A stretch of 64,000 bases of DNA, from positions 62,001-126,000 of the forward strand of contig JASBVG010000025.1 of NCBI GenBank assembly GCA_030147505.1. Direction: 5' to 3'. A program made the position numbers and the translations under genes. The notes beneath the pieces were generated by a model, which worked only from the letters and a program-made list of their open reading frames with translations, did not search any database and had not been told where the DNA came from. Shown one piece after another: positions 7,091 to 14,947 of the stretch; within the stretch, counting starts at the first letter, position 1; each line of letters opens with the position of its first letter. The DNA is from Tardiphaga sp. (GTDB taxonomy: Bacteria > Pseudomonadota > Alphaproteobacteria > Rhizobiales > Xanthobacteraceae).

Positions 7091-9442
7091 ATGCCCATCT
7101 CATTCAAGCGCGCGCTCCTGCTCGGCTCATCCGCCATTATCGGATGGAGCAGCCTCCCGTCATTCGCATCCGCGCAGACCCAGCTTCCCGCCGTGGAAGT
7201 GACTGCGCCAAGCCCGATCGTGCGCCGCAAGCCGGCCGCCCATCCGCAAGGCCACACCCACGTGACCCGCACCGCGCCAAACCGGACACAGGTGCCGGTG
7301 GAAGCCGAACCCATCGCCTCCAGCGCGCCGCCGCAAGGCGTGCTGCCCGTCGTCACCGATCAGTTTGCCACGGTCACCGTGGTGCCGAATGAGGAAATCC
7401 GTCGCTCCGGTGCCAATACGCTTGGCGATCTCCTCGCCAACAAACCGGGCATCACCGCCTCCGGCTATGCGCCGGGCGCTTCCAGCCGCCCGATCATTCG
7501 CGGCCTCGACGTCAACCGCGTCGGCATTGTCGAGAACGGCATTTCGAGCGGCGGCGCGTCCGATCTTGGCGAGGATCATTTCGTCCCGGTCGATCCGTTC
7601 GCGGCCAACCAGGTCGAGGTGATCCGCGGTCCGGCAACGCTGCGCTACGGCTCGCAGTCGATCGGCGGCGTGGTCTCGGCCTCCAACAACCGCATTCCCG
7701 ACGCGCTGCCGAACTGCGCCGTGGCGGCGCCGTTCGTGAGCTATGGCCTGCCCGCCAAGGCGCCGGCTGCCGGCCTCGCCGCGCCGGGCTGCATGAATGC
7801 AGAAGTGCGTACCTCGATCAATTCGGCCACGCGCGGCGTCGATGGCGGCATCCTGCTCGATGCCGGCGGCGGCAATGTCGCCGTGCATGCCGATGTCTAT
7901 GGCAACAAGGCCGGCGACTACAATGTCCCGTCCTATCCCTATGCCGAGCCCGGCATCGCCTTCAACGGCCGGCAGGGCAACACCGCAATGCAAAGCGGCG
8001 GCGCGTCGCTCGGCGGCTCCTACTTCTTCGACGGTGGCTATATCGGCGCGGCGATCACGCACAACCGCGCGAATTACGGCATTCCCGGTGTCGAAGGTGC
8101 GGAGCAGCAGACGCGCATCGTTGGCGAGCAAACCAAGGTCACCATGAAGGGCGAGTATCGGCCGGACGCCGCGGCCATCGAGGCGATCCGCTTCTGGGCC
8201 GGCGCGACCGACTACAAGCATGACGAGATCGGGCTGGAGGAAGGCGGCACCGGTGCACCGCATGTGCACCAGACCTTCACCAACAAGGAACAGGAAGGCC
8301 GCGTCGAAGTGCAGATGATGCCCTTCAATGCCGGCTTCGCTGCTGTCACCACCGCCTTCGGCATCCAGGCCAGCCATCAGGAATTGACGGCGCCGAGCCC
8401 CGAAGGCATCGGCACCCCGCTCAACGGCCTGTTCGATCCCAACAAGAACACCAAGGTCGCCGGCTATGTGTTCAACGAGCTGAAATTCACCGACTGGACG
8501 CGCGCACAGATCGCCGGCCGTGTCGAGCATGTGGAATTGTCGGGCTCGGCGCCGTCGTTCATACCCACCGAGTTCGACACCGATGCTGACCCGACCTCGG
8601 TCGGCCCGGCGATCGGCATCAACAAGTCCTTCACGCCGAAGAGCGGCAGCATCGGCCTGATCCAGGACCTGCCCTGGGGCGGCCTCTCGGCCAGCGTCAC
8701 CGCGCAATACACAGAGCGCGCGCCGAAGCCCGCCGAGCTGTTTTCACGCGGTGGCCATGACGCCACCGGCACTTTCGACATCGGCAATCCCAATCTCGGA
8801 ATCGAGACGGCGAAGTCGGTGGAAGTCGGCCTGCGCCGGGCGGCCGGCCCGGTGCGGTTCGAACTCACCGGCTACTACACGCAATTCAACGGCTTCATCT
8901 ATCGCGCCCTCACCGGTAATACCTGCTCCGGCAGTGCCTGCATCGTCGGCGCGGGAGAGGAGCTGAACCAGGCGATCTATTCGCAGCGTGACGCCACCTT
9001 CCGCGGCGGTGAATTCCAGACCCAGATCGACGTTACGAAGCTCGGCAGCGGCATGTTCGGTGTCGAGGCCCAGGCTGATGTGGTCCGCGCCACCTTCTCC
9101 GACGGCAGCAATGTGCCGCGCATCCCGCCGGTGCGCGCCGGCGGCGGCCTGTTCTGGCGCGATGCGAACTGGTTCGCCCGCATCAACGTGCTGCATGCCT
9201 TCGCGCAGAACGACATCGCAGCGATCGCCGAGACGCCGACCGACGGCTACAACCTGCTGAAGGCTGAAATCAGCTACAAGACGCTGCTCGATCCGCGCAT
9301 CTATGGGGCGAAGGAAATGACGGTGGGCCTCGTCGGCAACAACCTGCTCAACGAGAACATCCGTTACTCGGTGTCCTACAACAAGGACAACGTGCTTCAG
9401 CCCGGCATGAATGTGCGGGCTTTTGCAACTGTGAAGTTCTGA
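7091..9442 (+). CDS. TonB-dependent outer-membrane receptor, ZnuD-like
   Basis: A 783-residue outer-membrane receptor. A signal peptide ends near SFASAQ, followed by a TonB-box-like PAVEVTAPSP. A linker containing HPQGHTH precedes the plug domain (VPNEEIRRSGANTLGDLLANKPGI, RPIIRGLDVNRVGI, then QVEVIRGPATLRYGS), and a beta-barrel runs to the C-terminal RAFATVKF ending in F. Receptors with this plug type (ZnuD / HMA-like) import zinc or haem. An external loop with EGGTGAPHVHQTF is His-containing. The gene has AGGA six bases before the ATG and is 123 bases downstream of the DUF2946 gene under the same Zur-box-like site, which favours zinc. The substrate is inferred. Confidence 0.88.
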   Translation: MPISFKRALLLGSSAIIGWSSLPSFASAQTQLPAVEVTAPSPIVRRKPAAHPQGHTHVTRTAPNRTQVPVEAEPIASSAPPQGVLPVVTDQFATVTVVPNEEIRRSGANTLGDLLANKPGITASGYAPGASSRPIIRGLDVNRVGIVENGISSGGASDLGEDHFVPVDPFAANQVEVIRGPATLRYGSQSIGGVVSASNNRIPDALPNCAVAAPFVSYGLPAKAPAAGLAAPGCMNAEVRTSINSATRGVDGGILLDAGGGNVAVHADVYGNKAGDYNVPSYPYAEPGIAFNGRQGNTAMQSGGASLGGSYFFDGGYIGAAITHNRANYGIPGVEGAEQQTRIVGEQTKVTMKGEYRPDAAAIEAIRFWAGATDYKHDEIGLEEGGTGAPHVHQTFTNKEQEGRVEVQMMPFNAGFAAVTTAFGIQASHQELTAPSPEGIGTPLNGLFDPNKNTKVAGYVFNELKFTDWTRAQIAGRVEHVELSGSAPSFIPTEFDTDADPTSVGPAIGINKSFTPKSGSIGLIQDLPWGGLSASVTAQYTERAPKPAELFSRGGHDATGTFDIGNPNLGIETAKSVEVGLRRAAGPVRFELTGYYTQFNGFIYRALTGNTCSGSACIVGAGEELNQAIYSQRDATFRGGEFQTQIDVTKLGSGMFGVEAQADVVRATFSDGSNVPRIPPVRAGGGLFWRDANWFARINVLHAFAQNDIAAIAETPTDGYNLLKAEISYKTLLDPRIYGAKEMTVGLVGNNLLNENIRYSVSYNKDNVLQPGMNVRAFATVKF

Positions 9443-9462
9443 CGTTACGCGCTCTAACTGTC

Positions 9463-9556
9463 GTTACCCGCGAAAGCGGGTAACCCAGCAGACACAGGTA
9501 CTGGCGATACGTTTCGTCGATGTCGAGTGCTGGATCGCCCGGTCGAGCCGGGCGAT
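9463..9556. repeat. Double-hairpin intergenic repeat
   Basis: Two perfect stem-loops lie between convergent genes. The first is GTTACCCGC / GCGGGTAAC at 9463-9484 with a GAAA loop. The second is ATCGCCCGG / CCGGGCGAT at 9534-9556. No poly-T tract follows on either strand, so they resemble a dispersed palindromic element more than a standard terminator, although they may still act as one for both flanking genes. Confidence 0.65.
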
Positions 9557-9575
9557 GAGAGTGGGAGTGAGGAAG

Positions 9576-10088
9576 TTACTTCGCTGCGTTCCAGTCCGGC
9601 CGCACGGCGCCGGCGATTCCGTCCGCGGCGCCATCCACCAGTTCGAGCACCAGCAAACGTTTCTGGTCAACCGGTCCGGGCATGGTCACATTGCCCTTCG
9701 GAATCGCCTTGAAACCGACCCGGCTGTAATAGGGCTCATCGCCCACCAGCACGATCAGTCGGTGCCCCTTGGCACGCGCATCATGGATCGCGCGATCCAG
9801 AAGCTTGCGGCCGACGCCGCGGCTGCGGAACGGCGGCTCCACCGTGAGAGGGCCGAGCAGCAAGGCCGGCGTGTCGCCGACACAGATCGGCAATTGCCTG
9901 ATCGATCCTACCAGCAACGTGCCAATGCGCGCCGTGAAGGACAGATCGAGCAGATGGCTCACATGCTCGCGCAGGCGATAGGCCGACAGCACGAAACGGC
10001 CGGGGCCGAAGGTGCGGGCCACCAGCCGTTCTATGGGCTGGGCGTCATTGGCGGTTTCCGCCGCGATGATCAGGTCGAGGTCACTCAT
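9576..10088 (-). CDS. GNAT family N-acetyltransferase (YhbS-like)
   Basis: A 170-residue GNAT protein. The acetyl-CoA binding motif is GPLTVEPPFRSRGVGRKLLD (about residues 78-97, with R/Q-x-x-G-x-G/A as RSRGVG). It is followed by VLVGDEPYYSRVGFKAIPKG, a hallmark of YhbS-type acetyltransferases. It likely transfers acetyl groups to a small molecule or protein; the substrate is unknown. It ends opposite the receptor gene with the double-hairpin repeat between them. The Nudix gene lies 51 bases upstream on the same strand, so the two may be co-transcribed. Confidence 0.85.
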   Translation of the reverse strand: MSDLDLIIAAETANDAQPIERLVARTFGPGRFVLSAYRLREHVSHLLDLSFTARIGTLLVGSIRQLPICVGDTPALLLGPLTVEPPFRSRGVGRKLLDRAIHDARAKGHRLIVLVGDEPYYSRVGFKAIPKGNVTMPGPVDQKRLLVLELVDGAADGIAGAVRPDWNAAK

Positions 10089-10139
10089 GTCGGCCCGCGG
10101 GATAGCATCTGGCGGCGGCGCGGTCCATCGCCGGACATG

Positions 10140-10634
10140 TCAGGGCCTGGGCCGCCAGGTCGGGATCACCGGCCGGCCGTCGAAAATCTCCGCCAACCGC
10201 TGCCGCGTTCCCGCGGTGGTGTCCGGCGGAAGCGCGTCCAACGCGAAAAAGCCGGTCTCGGCGATTTCCTTGTTGGGCTCCGGCAGGCGGTCCTGCTGGA
10301 AATCCCGGACCACATAGACCACCACATGATCGCGGATCGAGACATGGCTGTTGAGGAAGATGCCATGCAGCACCGGCTCGCCGGTGAGCAAGATACGCCC
10401 CTCCTCGCGCAACTCCGTCTCCAACGCCTCGCGAAACGTCTGGCCGACCTCAACGCCGCCGCCGGGCAGGTACCAGCCGGTGACATAAGTATGCCGGACC
10501 AGGAACACGCGATTGTCGGCATCGACAACCACCGCGCGCACGCCCAGCGTCATGCCGCGAGCAAAGCGGAAATACAGATGCACGAATCTGCGGAGGGTCG
10601 GCTCCAGCCGCTGGCGCAAGGTCGGCGTGGTCAT
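10140..10634 (-). CDS. NUDIX hydrolase with a degenerate Nudix box
   Basis: A 164-residue Nudix-fold protein. The box region GGGVEVGQTFREALETELRE followed by EGRI corresponds to Gx5Ex7REUxEExGU, but Q replaces the first E and T the conserved R. The ELREE core that holds the metal ligands is intact, so hydrolase activity is still plausible. The N-terminus (LRRFVHLYFRFARGMTLGVRAVVVD) is typical of the bacterial 'NUDIX domain, DUF-type' group in Bradyrhizobium relatives. The substrate is unknown. The gene is divergent from the phosphoesterase gene at 10745, with 110 bases for the two promoters. Confidence 0.83.
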   Translation of the reverse strand: MTTPTLRQRLEPTLRRFVHLYFRFARGMTLGVRAVVVDADNRVFLVRHTYVTGWYLPGGGVEVGQTFREALETELREEGRILLTGEPVLHGIFLNSHVSIRDHVVVYVVRDFQQDRLPEPNKEIAETGFFALDALPPDTTAGTRQRLAEIFDGRPVIPTWRPRP

Positions 10635-10744
10635 TGCAGTCGTCCTCGTCGGGGCACGCGGCTTCGTCCTTGCGTCATCGCCGCCACCTTGCCAAAAACG
10701 GACAGGGTTTCACAACCATATGACCGGCGACTGCTTAGCAAACG

Positions 10745-11629
10745 ATGACCGCATTCACCCTCGCGCATCTGTCCGACCCGCATGTGCCGCCGATGCCCGA
10801 GCCGGAATGGCGCGAGCTGCTCAGCCAGCGCGTGCTCGGCTATATCAACTGGAAGCGCAACCGGCATCAGTATCACCGCCGCGACATGCTCGACGTACTC
10901 GTCGCCGACCTGCAGGCGCAGGTGCCCGACCACATTGCCGTGACCGGCGATCTCGTCAATCTGGCGCTGGCTGCCGAATTCCCGCGTGCCAAGCGCTGGA
11001 TCGAGGTCGTCGGCAAGCCCGACGATGTCTCGCTGGTGCCCGGTAATCACGACGCCTATGTGCGCGGCGCGCCGGAACAGTTTATCGAGACGTTTGGCGA
11101 CTATATGCGCAGCGACGGCGCCGCGACGTCGACTTTTCCATATCTGCGCATTCGCGAACCCGTCGCGCTGATCGGCGTCTCATCGAGCGTGCCGACAGCG
11201 CCGTTCATGGCCACCGGGTGGCTCGGCGATGCGCAGCTCGACGCACTCGATCGCCTGCTCGCAGGCCTCGCCGATACGCATCTCTTTCGCGTGCTCCTAA
11301 TCCATCATCCATTGCGTTCGGAAAAGTGGATGAAGCGGCTGACAGATTCCGATGCGTTGCAGGTGCTGCTCAAGCGTCACGGCGTCGAGCTGATCCTGCA
11401 AGGTCATGATCACATTCATTCAACCATGTGGTTCGAAGGCCCACAGCGTCGCATCCCGGCGATCGGCGTGCCGTCGGCCTCCTCGCTCGCGCACGGCCAC
11501 AAGCCGGCGGCGGCTTACAATCTGTTCGCGATCGAGCGCGACGGCGAGCGCTGGCGCTGCGAACAAATCATCCGCGGCTTCGGCGACGGCAACATGGTGC
11601 ATGAGCTGAAGCGTACGCCGTTGGTGTAG
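10745..11629 (+). CDS. Calcineurin-like metallophosphoesterase
   Basis: A 294-residue phosphoesterase with the full dinuclear metal signature in order: LSDPHV (D-x-H, residue ~9), TGDLVN (GD motif), PGNHDAY (GNHD), LIHHP (His) and GHDHIHS (GHxH). It most resembles the class III cyclic-nucleotide phosphodiesterase / CpdA-like group, so it may hydrolyse phosphodiesters such as cAMP. The real substrate is not shown by sequence. It has no signal peptide and is predicted cytoplasmic. It is convergent with the next gene, with only seven bases between. Confidence 0.87.
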   Translation: MTAFTLAHLSDPHVPPMPEPEWRELLSQRVLGYINWKRNRHQYHRRDMLDVLVADLQAQVPDHIAVTGDLVNLALAAEFPRAKRWIEVVGKPDDVSLVPGNHDAYVRGAPEQFIETFGDYMRSDGAATSTFPYLRIREPVALIGVSSSVPTAPFMATGWLGDAQLDALDRLLAGLADTHLFRVLLIHHPLRSEKWMKRLTDSDALQVLLKRHGVELILQGHDHIHSTMWFEGPQRRIPAIGVPSASSLAHGHKPAAAYNLFAIERDGERWRCEQIIRGFGDGNMVHELKRTPLV

Positions 11630-11636
11630 CGAAGCG

Positions 11637-12197
11637 TCAGTGTCCGCGCGTCGATACGAATAGCGCCAGCGCAAACAGACCGACGACACCGACAACAATC
11701 CCCAGCACGAACGGCCAGAACCGACTACGCTGCTTCACAACGGGCGCCGGTTTCGCCTCCGCCGGCGGCACGGCGGTCAGCAGCGCGTGTTCACGCTCGA
11801 TCATCCGGCGTGCAACGTAGTCGGTGATCGCCTTCACCGTCGTCTGCACATCATGGGATTCGGCCAGCACCTTACGGCCGAAGCGGCTGTCCTGCACGAG
11901 GCGATAGCTGCGCTTGTCACGGCCCATGACCACATGCGCGATCATGTCGATCCATAGCCGCGGCGTATCGCCCTGGCTGATGCCGCGATCGAACAGTTCA
12001 ATGTCGTGAGGAATTTCGGCGAACAATGGATCGAGCGCCTCGTTGAGGATTTCGAGCCGGGCCATCTCGGCATCGCGCAGATCGACCACGACGCCGGTGC
12101 GGTCCGCCGCTTCGATCCGGGCCTGCCGGAGGGCGTCGCGCAGCCGCTTCGGCTGGGCGTCATTGGCTGCATTGTTCACGCCGCTTGCCACCACCAT
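11637..12197 (-). CDS. Conserved hypothetical protein with C-terminal membrane anchor
   Basis: A 186-residue protein I do not recognise by name. It has a charged N-terminal two-thirds (LRDALRQARIEAADRTGVVVDLRDAEMARLEIL in pieces), a Pro-rich linker (AVPPAEAKPAPVV) and a single C-terminal hydrophobic helix, FVLGIVVGVVGLFALALFV, about residues 160-178. This layout indicates a tail-anchored inner-membrane protein facing the cytoplasm. It is not in an obvious operon. Codon use looks like its neighbours, so it is probably a genuine lineage-specific gene. Confidence 0.7.
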   Translation of the reverse strand: MVVASGVNNAANDAQPKRLRDALRQARIEAADRTGVVVDLRDAEMARLEILNEALDPLFAEIPHDIELFDRGISQGDTPRLWIDMIAHVVMGRDKRSYRLVQDSRFGRKVLAESHDVQTTVKAITDYVARRMIEREHALLTAVPPAEAKPAPVVKQRSRFWPFVLGIVVGVVGLFALALFVSTRGH

Positions 12198-12300
12198 CGC
12201 AACTCCGCCTCACGCCTGCTGCACCACGCGATTAACCTAACAGCAACCATAAGCGCCCGAAAGGGCGTTAGTTTCCAGAGGCTTGGCGCAGACGTGAAAC

Positions 12301-12329
12301 GGCCCCATCCGGTTGGGCCGGATGGGGCC
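12301..12329. other. Strong GC-rich stem-loop
   Basis: A 12-bp perfect stem, GGCCCCATCCGG / CCGGATGGGGCC, closes a five-base loop (TTGGG). It lies downstream of the minus-strand DUF4170 gene and upstream of the minus-strand 11637 gene. No clear poly-T run follows on either strand. It could be a weak terminator for DUF4170 or a structural repeat. Confidence 0.5.
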
Positions 12330-12405
12330 ACTTGCGACCTGGGCGTTTCCCGTGAGGCTGGGCTGCGGCGCTCTTGGGGGCAAGCCGCAAGCTGATTCTT
12401 TATTG

Positions 12406-12454
12406 GAGCATGATCTGGCCCGAAAACCGGAATCCACTTTTCGGGATCATGCTC
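12406..12454. repeat. GAGCATGATC dispersed palindrome
   Basis: Outer arms GAGCATGATC (12406-12415) and GATCATGCTC (12445-12454) are exact complements and enclose a second complementary set around CCGAAAACCGGAATCCACTT. This element is widespread between genes in Rhizobiales genomes, from general knowledge. Here it sits seven bases after the DUF4170 stop. Confidence 0.8.
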
Positions 12455-12460
12455 TGAAAA

Positions 12461-12670
12461 TCAGGCGACCTGGCGGCTCGGCTCTTCCACGATGGAGAAG
12501 CGGACGCCGGCACGGTGACGGTTTTCCTCCGACACTGTCTTCCAGGCTTCCTCGGCCTGCTTGCGGGTCTTGAACGGGCCTTGGACCTGGGCGGAGCCCT
12601 CGACCAGCTTGTGGAAGTTCATCGAACCGAACTCGCCGCCGATGACCCAGAAATTGCTACCCTGTGACAT
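12461..12670 (-). CDS. DUF4170 domain-containing small protein
   Basis: A 69-residue protein of the DUF4170 type. The pattern FWVIGGEFGSMNF near the start, GPFKTRKQAEEAWKTVSEEN in the middle and the RFSIVEE ending are characteristic of this alphaproteobacterial family. It is soluble with no signal peptide. The ATG is preceded by AGGAGAACGAC. It is divergent from the ScfR-family regulator, with 166 bases shared as promoter region. The function is unknown. Confidence 0.83.
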   Translation of the reverse strand: MSQGSNFWVIGGEFGSMNFHKLVEGSAQVQGPFKTRKQAEEAWKTVSEENRHRAGVRFSIVEEPSRQVA

Positions 12671-12785
12671 GTCGTTCTCCTGAGATTTCTCTTACATTCG
12701 TGACATGCGCGTCGCATTCACCGTGTGAACAGATAACGACAAACTCGGCAAAATCGCCAGATGACTTGTATTTTAATGGTGATGC

Positions 12786-12831
12786 GATGTAACATCACTA
12801 CTTGTCACAAATGTCATAATGTAACAATTGT
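12786..12831 (+). promoter_or_regulatory. Operator-like cluster of short palindromes before the ScfR-family gene
   Basis: Three short palindromes occur in 46 bases ending just before the start codon: GATGT-A-ACATC (12786-12796), TTGT-C-ACAA (12802-12810) and ACAATTGT (12824-12831). The heptamer TGTAACA occurs at 12788-12794 and again at 12820-12826, exactly 32 bases apart (about three helical turns). The region is AT-rich against a GC-rich background. This suggests autoregulation by the downstream HTH protein. No binding data exist here. Confidence 0.45.
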
Positions 12832-12836
12832 AAATC

Positions 12837-14282
12837 ATGGCAACCGAAACCAACAAGAAGCTATTCGTGGGGCCCCGTTTTCGCCGGATTCGGCAGCAAC
12901 TCGGGTTGTCGCAGACCCAGATGGCCGAGGGGCTCGGCATCTCGCCTAGCTACATTAATCTCATCGAACGCAACCAGCGGCCTGTGACGGCGCAGCTTTT
13001 GCTGCGGCTAGCCGAGACCTACGATCTCGACCTGCGCGATCTCGCGACGGCGGATGAGGACCGCTTCTTCGCCGAGCTGAACGAGATTTTCTCCGATCCG
13101 CTGTTCCGCCAGATCGATCTGCCGAAACAGGAGCTGCGTGATCTCGCGGAGCTGTGTCCGGGCGTGACGCATTCGCTGCAGCGACTTTACGCGGCTTACA
13201 CCGAAGCGCGGCGCGGTGAGACCATGGTGGCGGCGCAGATGGCCGATCGTCACGACGGCGCGTCCTATGAGGGCAACCCGATCGAGCGGGTGCGCGATCT
13301 GATCGAAGCCAACCGGAATTACTTTCCGGAGCTGGAAACTGCAGCGGAGACGGTGCGTGATGAGATCAATGTGGCGTCACAGGATCTCTTCGCTGCGCTG
13401 AGCACGCGGCTCCGTGAGAAGTATTCAATCGTCACGCGCATCATGCCGGTGGATGTGATGCGCGAAACGCTGCGGCGGTTCGACCGGCATCGGCGACAAT
13501 TGCTGATCTCCGAAATGGTGGACGCGCCCGGTCGCGCGTTCCAGGCTGCCTTTCAGATCGGGCTGGTCGAGTGCTCGTCGAATTTCGAAAGCATCATCGG
13601 CCGCGCCGGCCCGCTTGCCGATACGCAGCGACGACTCTACCGCATCACGCTCGCGAATTACTTCGCCGCTGCCGTGTTGATGCCCTACGCAGCCTTTCAT
13701 GCGGCCGCGGAAGCACTGAGCTACGACCTGCAGGTGCTGGGCCAGCGCTTCAATGTCGGCTTCGAGCAGATCTGCCATCGACTCACCACGCTGCAGCGCC
13801 CCAATGCGCGCGGCGTGCCGTTCTTCATGCTGCGCGTGGACAATGCCGGCAATGTCTCGAAGCGCTTTTCGTCAGGCACATTCCCGTTCTCGAAGTTCGG
13901 CGGCACCTGTCCGCTGTGGAATGTGCATTCCACCTTCGATACGCCGGACCGCCTGCTGCAGCAGGTCATCGAACTCCCCGATGGCAATCGCTATTTTTCC
14001 ATCGCGCAAACGCTGCGCCGCCCGCCTGCACCGCACCCGCATCCCCAGCCGCGCTTCGCCATCGGCCTCGGCTGCGAGATCCGTCATGCGAGCAAGCTGG
14101 TCTATTCGGCGGGCCTCGACCTGGAAAAGATCGAGGGTACGCCGATCGGCGTGAACTGCCGGCTGTGTGAGCGCGAAAACTGCAGCCAGCGCGCCGAGCC
14201 GCCGATCACGCGGACACTCATTCTCGACGAGAACACGCGGCGCGTCTCTTCCTTTGCCTTCAGCAATGCGCGGGAGATCTAG
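12837..14282 (+). CDS. XRE-family short-chain fatty acyl transcriptional regulator (ScfR/PrpR-like)
   Basis: A 481-residue regulator. An N-terminal XRE helix-turn-helix (FRRIRQQLGLSQTQMAEGLG, then ISPSYINLIERNQRPVT, residues ~15-55) precedes a long DUF955-like/DUF2083 region. The C-terminus has conserved cysteines at about 413, 441, 444 and 449, the last three as CRLCERENC. Relatives regulate the glyoxylate, propionate and methylcitrate pathways in response to short acyl-CoAs. The mycobacterial relative PrpR is reported to carry an iron-sulfur cluster, so these cysteines may bind one. No target genes of that pathway adjoin it in this window. Confidence 0.87.
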   Translation: MATETNKKLFVGPRFRRIRQQLGLSQTQMAEGLGISPSYINLIERNQRPVTAQLLLRLAETYDLDLRDLATADEDRFFAELNEIFSDPLFRQIDLPKQELRDLAELCPGVTHSLQRLYAAYTEARRGETMVAAQMADRHDGASYEGNPIERVRDLIEANRNYFPELETAAETVRDEINVASQDLFAALSTRLREKYSIVTRIMPVDVMRETLRRFDRHRRQLLISEMVDAPGRAFQAAFQIGLVECSSNFESIIGRAGPLADTQRRLYRITLANYFAAAVLMPYAAFHAAAEALSYDLQVLGQRFNVGFEQICHRLTTLQRPNARGVPFFMLRVDNAGNVSKRFSSGTFPFSKFGGTCPLWNVHSTFDTPDRLLQQVIELPDGNRYFSIAQTLRRPPAPHPHPQPRFAIGLGCEIRHASKLVYSAGLDLEKIEGTPIGVNCRLCERENCSQRAEPPITRTLILDENTRRVSSFAFSNAREI

Positions 14283-14306
14283 CGAGAAGCAGCCCTTCAT
14301 TATTTT

Positions 14307-14347
14307 TATCCGGGCAATATTGACACCCAAATTATACCCGGGCATTA
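14307..14347 (+). promoter_or_regulatory. Promoter with phased CCGGGCA repeats
   Basis: TTGACA at 14320-14325 is a good -35 box, with a weak -10 (CATTAA, 14343-14348) 17 bases on. Two related sequences, TATCCGGGCAATA (14307) and TACCCGGGCATTA (14335), are 28 bases apart and flank the -35. They look like paired binding sites for an unknown repressor of the DUF1330 gene. Confidence 0.4.
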
Positions 14348-14377
14348 ATCACGCCTTCTCGATTGAAAGGACGCGCT

Positions 14378-14815
14378 GTGATCACCCCTTCGCCTTGTTA
14401 TCTTGAGCCCACGCAGACCAATGGCCGCCGCTTCGTGCGACGGGAATTCGCGGGCAATCTCGTCATGCTGAACCTGCTCAGGTTCCGGGCGATTGCCGAT
14501 TACACCGCGGATCCCGAGCTTGCGCCGCCTTCACCCATCAGCGGATCAAGTGCTTTCGACTGCTATATTCGTCACACATTGCCGATCTTGCGCGCGACCG
14601 GCGGCGATCTGATTTTCCTCGGTGCCGGCGGCTCGTTCCTGATCGGCCCCGAGGACGAGCAGTGGGACAGCGTGATGCTGGTCCGCCAACAGAGCGTCAG
14701 CGCCTTTCTCGATTTCGCGGAGAACCAGGCTTACCTCGCCGGCCTCGGCCATCGCACCGCCGCCTTGCAGGACTCGCGCCTGCTGCCTCTTGATGAGCGG
14801 CCGTTGTCGGCTTGA
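14378..14815 (+). CDS. DUF1330 domain-containing protein
   Basis: A 145-residue protein of the DUF1330 ferredoxin-like alpha/beta-barrel fold (VMLNLLRFRAIADY near the start, LRATGGDLIFLGAGG in the middle, then WDSVMLVRQQSVSAFLDFAE). These are small dimeric proteins of unknown catalytic role. The GTG at 14378 is preferred over an in-frame TTG at 14363, because AAGGA at 14367-14371 is six bases ahead of the GTG. The tail RTAALQDSRLLPLD is typical of the family. Confidence 0.78.
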   Translation: MITPSPCYLEPTQTNGRRFVRREFAGNLVMLNLLRFRAIADYTADPELAPPSPISGSSAFDCYIRHTLPILRATGGDLIFLGAGGSFLIGPEDEQWDSVMLVRQQSVSAFLDFAENQAYLAGLGHRTAALQDSRLLPLDERPLSA

Positions 14816-14850
14816 CCGGACACCGTGATCGTCCACGGCAAGGTATTGTC

Positions 14851-14930
14851 ATGGCCGGGACTTGACCCGGCCGTTCCGTCTTGATGGTTAGTGGGTGGCG
14901 AAGTTGGATGCCCGGCTTGAGGCCGGGCAT
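14851..14930. repeat. Paired CCGGG-stem intergenic repeat
   Basis: Two stem-loops: GGCCGGG / CCCGGCC (14853-14872, loop ACTTGA) and ATGCCCGGC / GCCGGGCAT (14908-14930, loop TTGAG). This resembles the 'ATGGCCGGGACTTGACCCGG' dispersed repeat common in Bradyrhizobium-like genomes. It fills most of the 132-base gap before the transglycosylase gene. Confidence 0.7.
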
Positions 14931-14947
14931 GACGTGCGGGGAATGGA

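Noticed and set aside
7160-8707. Minus-strand open frame of ~515 codons inside the TonB receptor gene
   Set aside because: It has no recognisable domain and is explained as a shadow of the receptor's codons.
12301-12329. Hairpin as a standard rho-independent terminator
   Set aside because: The stem is strong but no T-run follows on either strand, so it is listed only as a structure.
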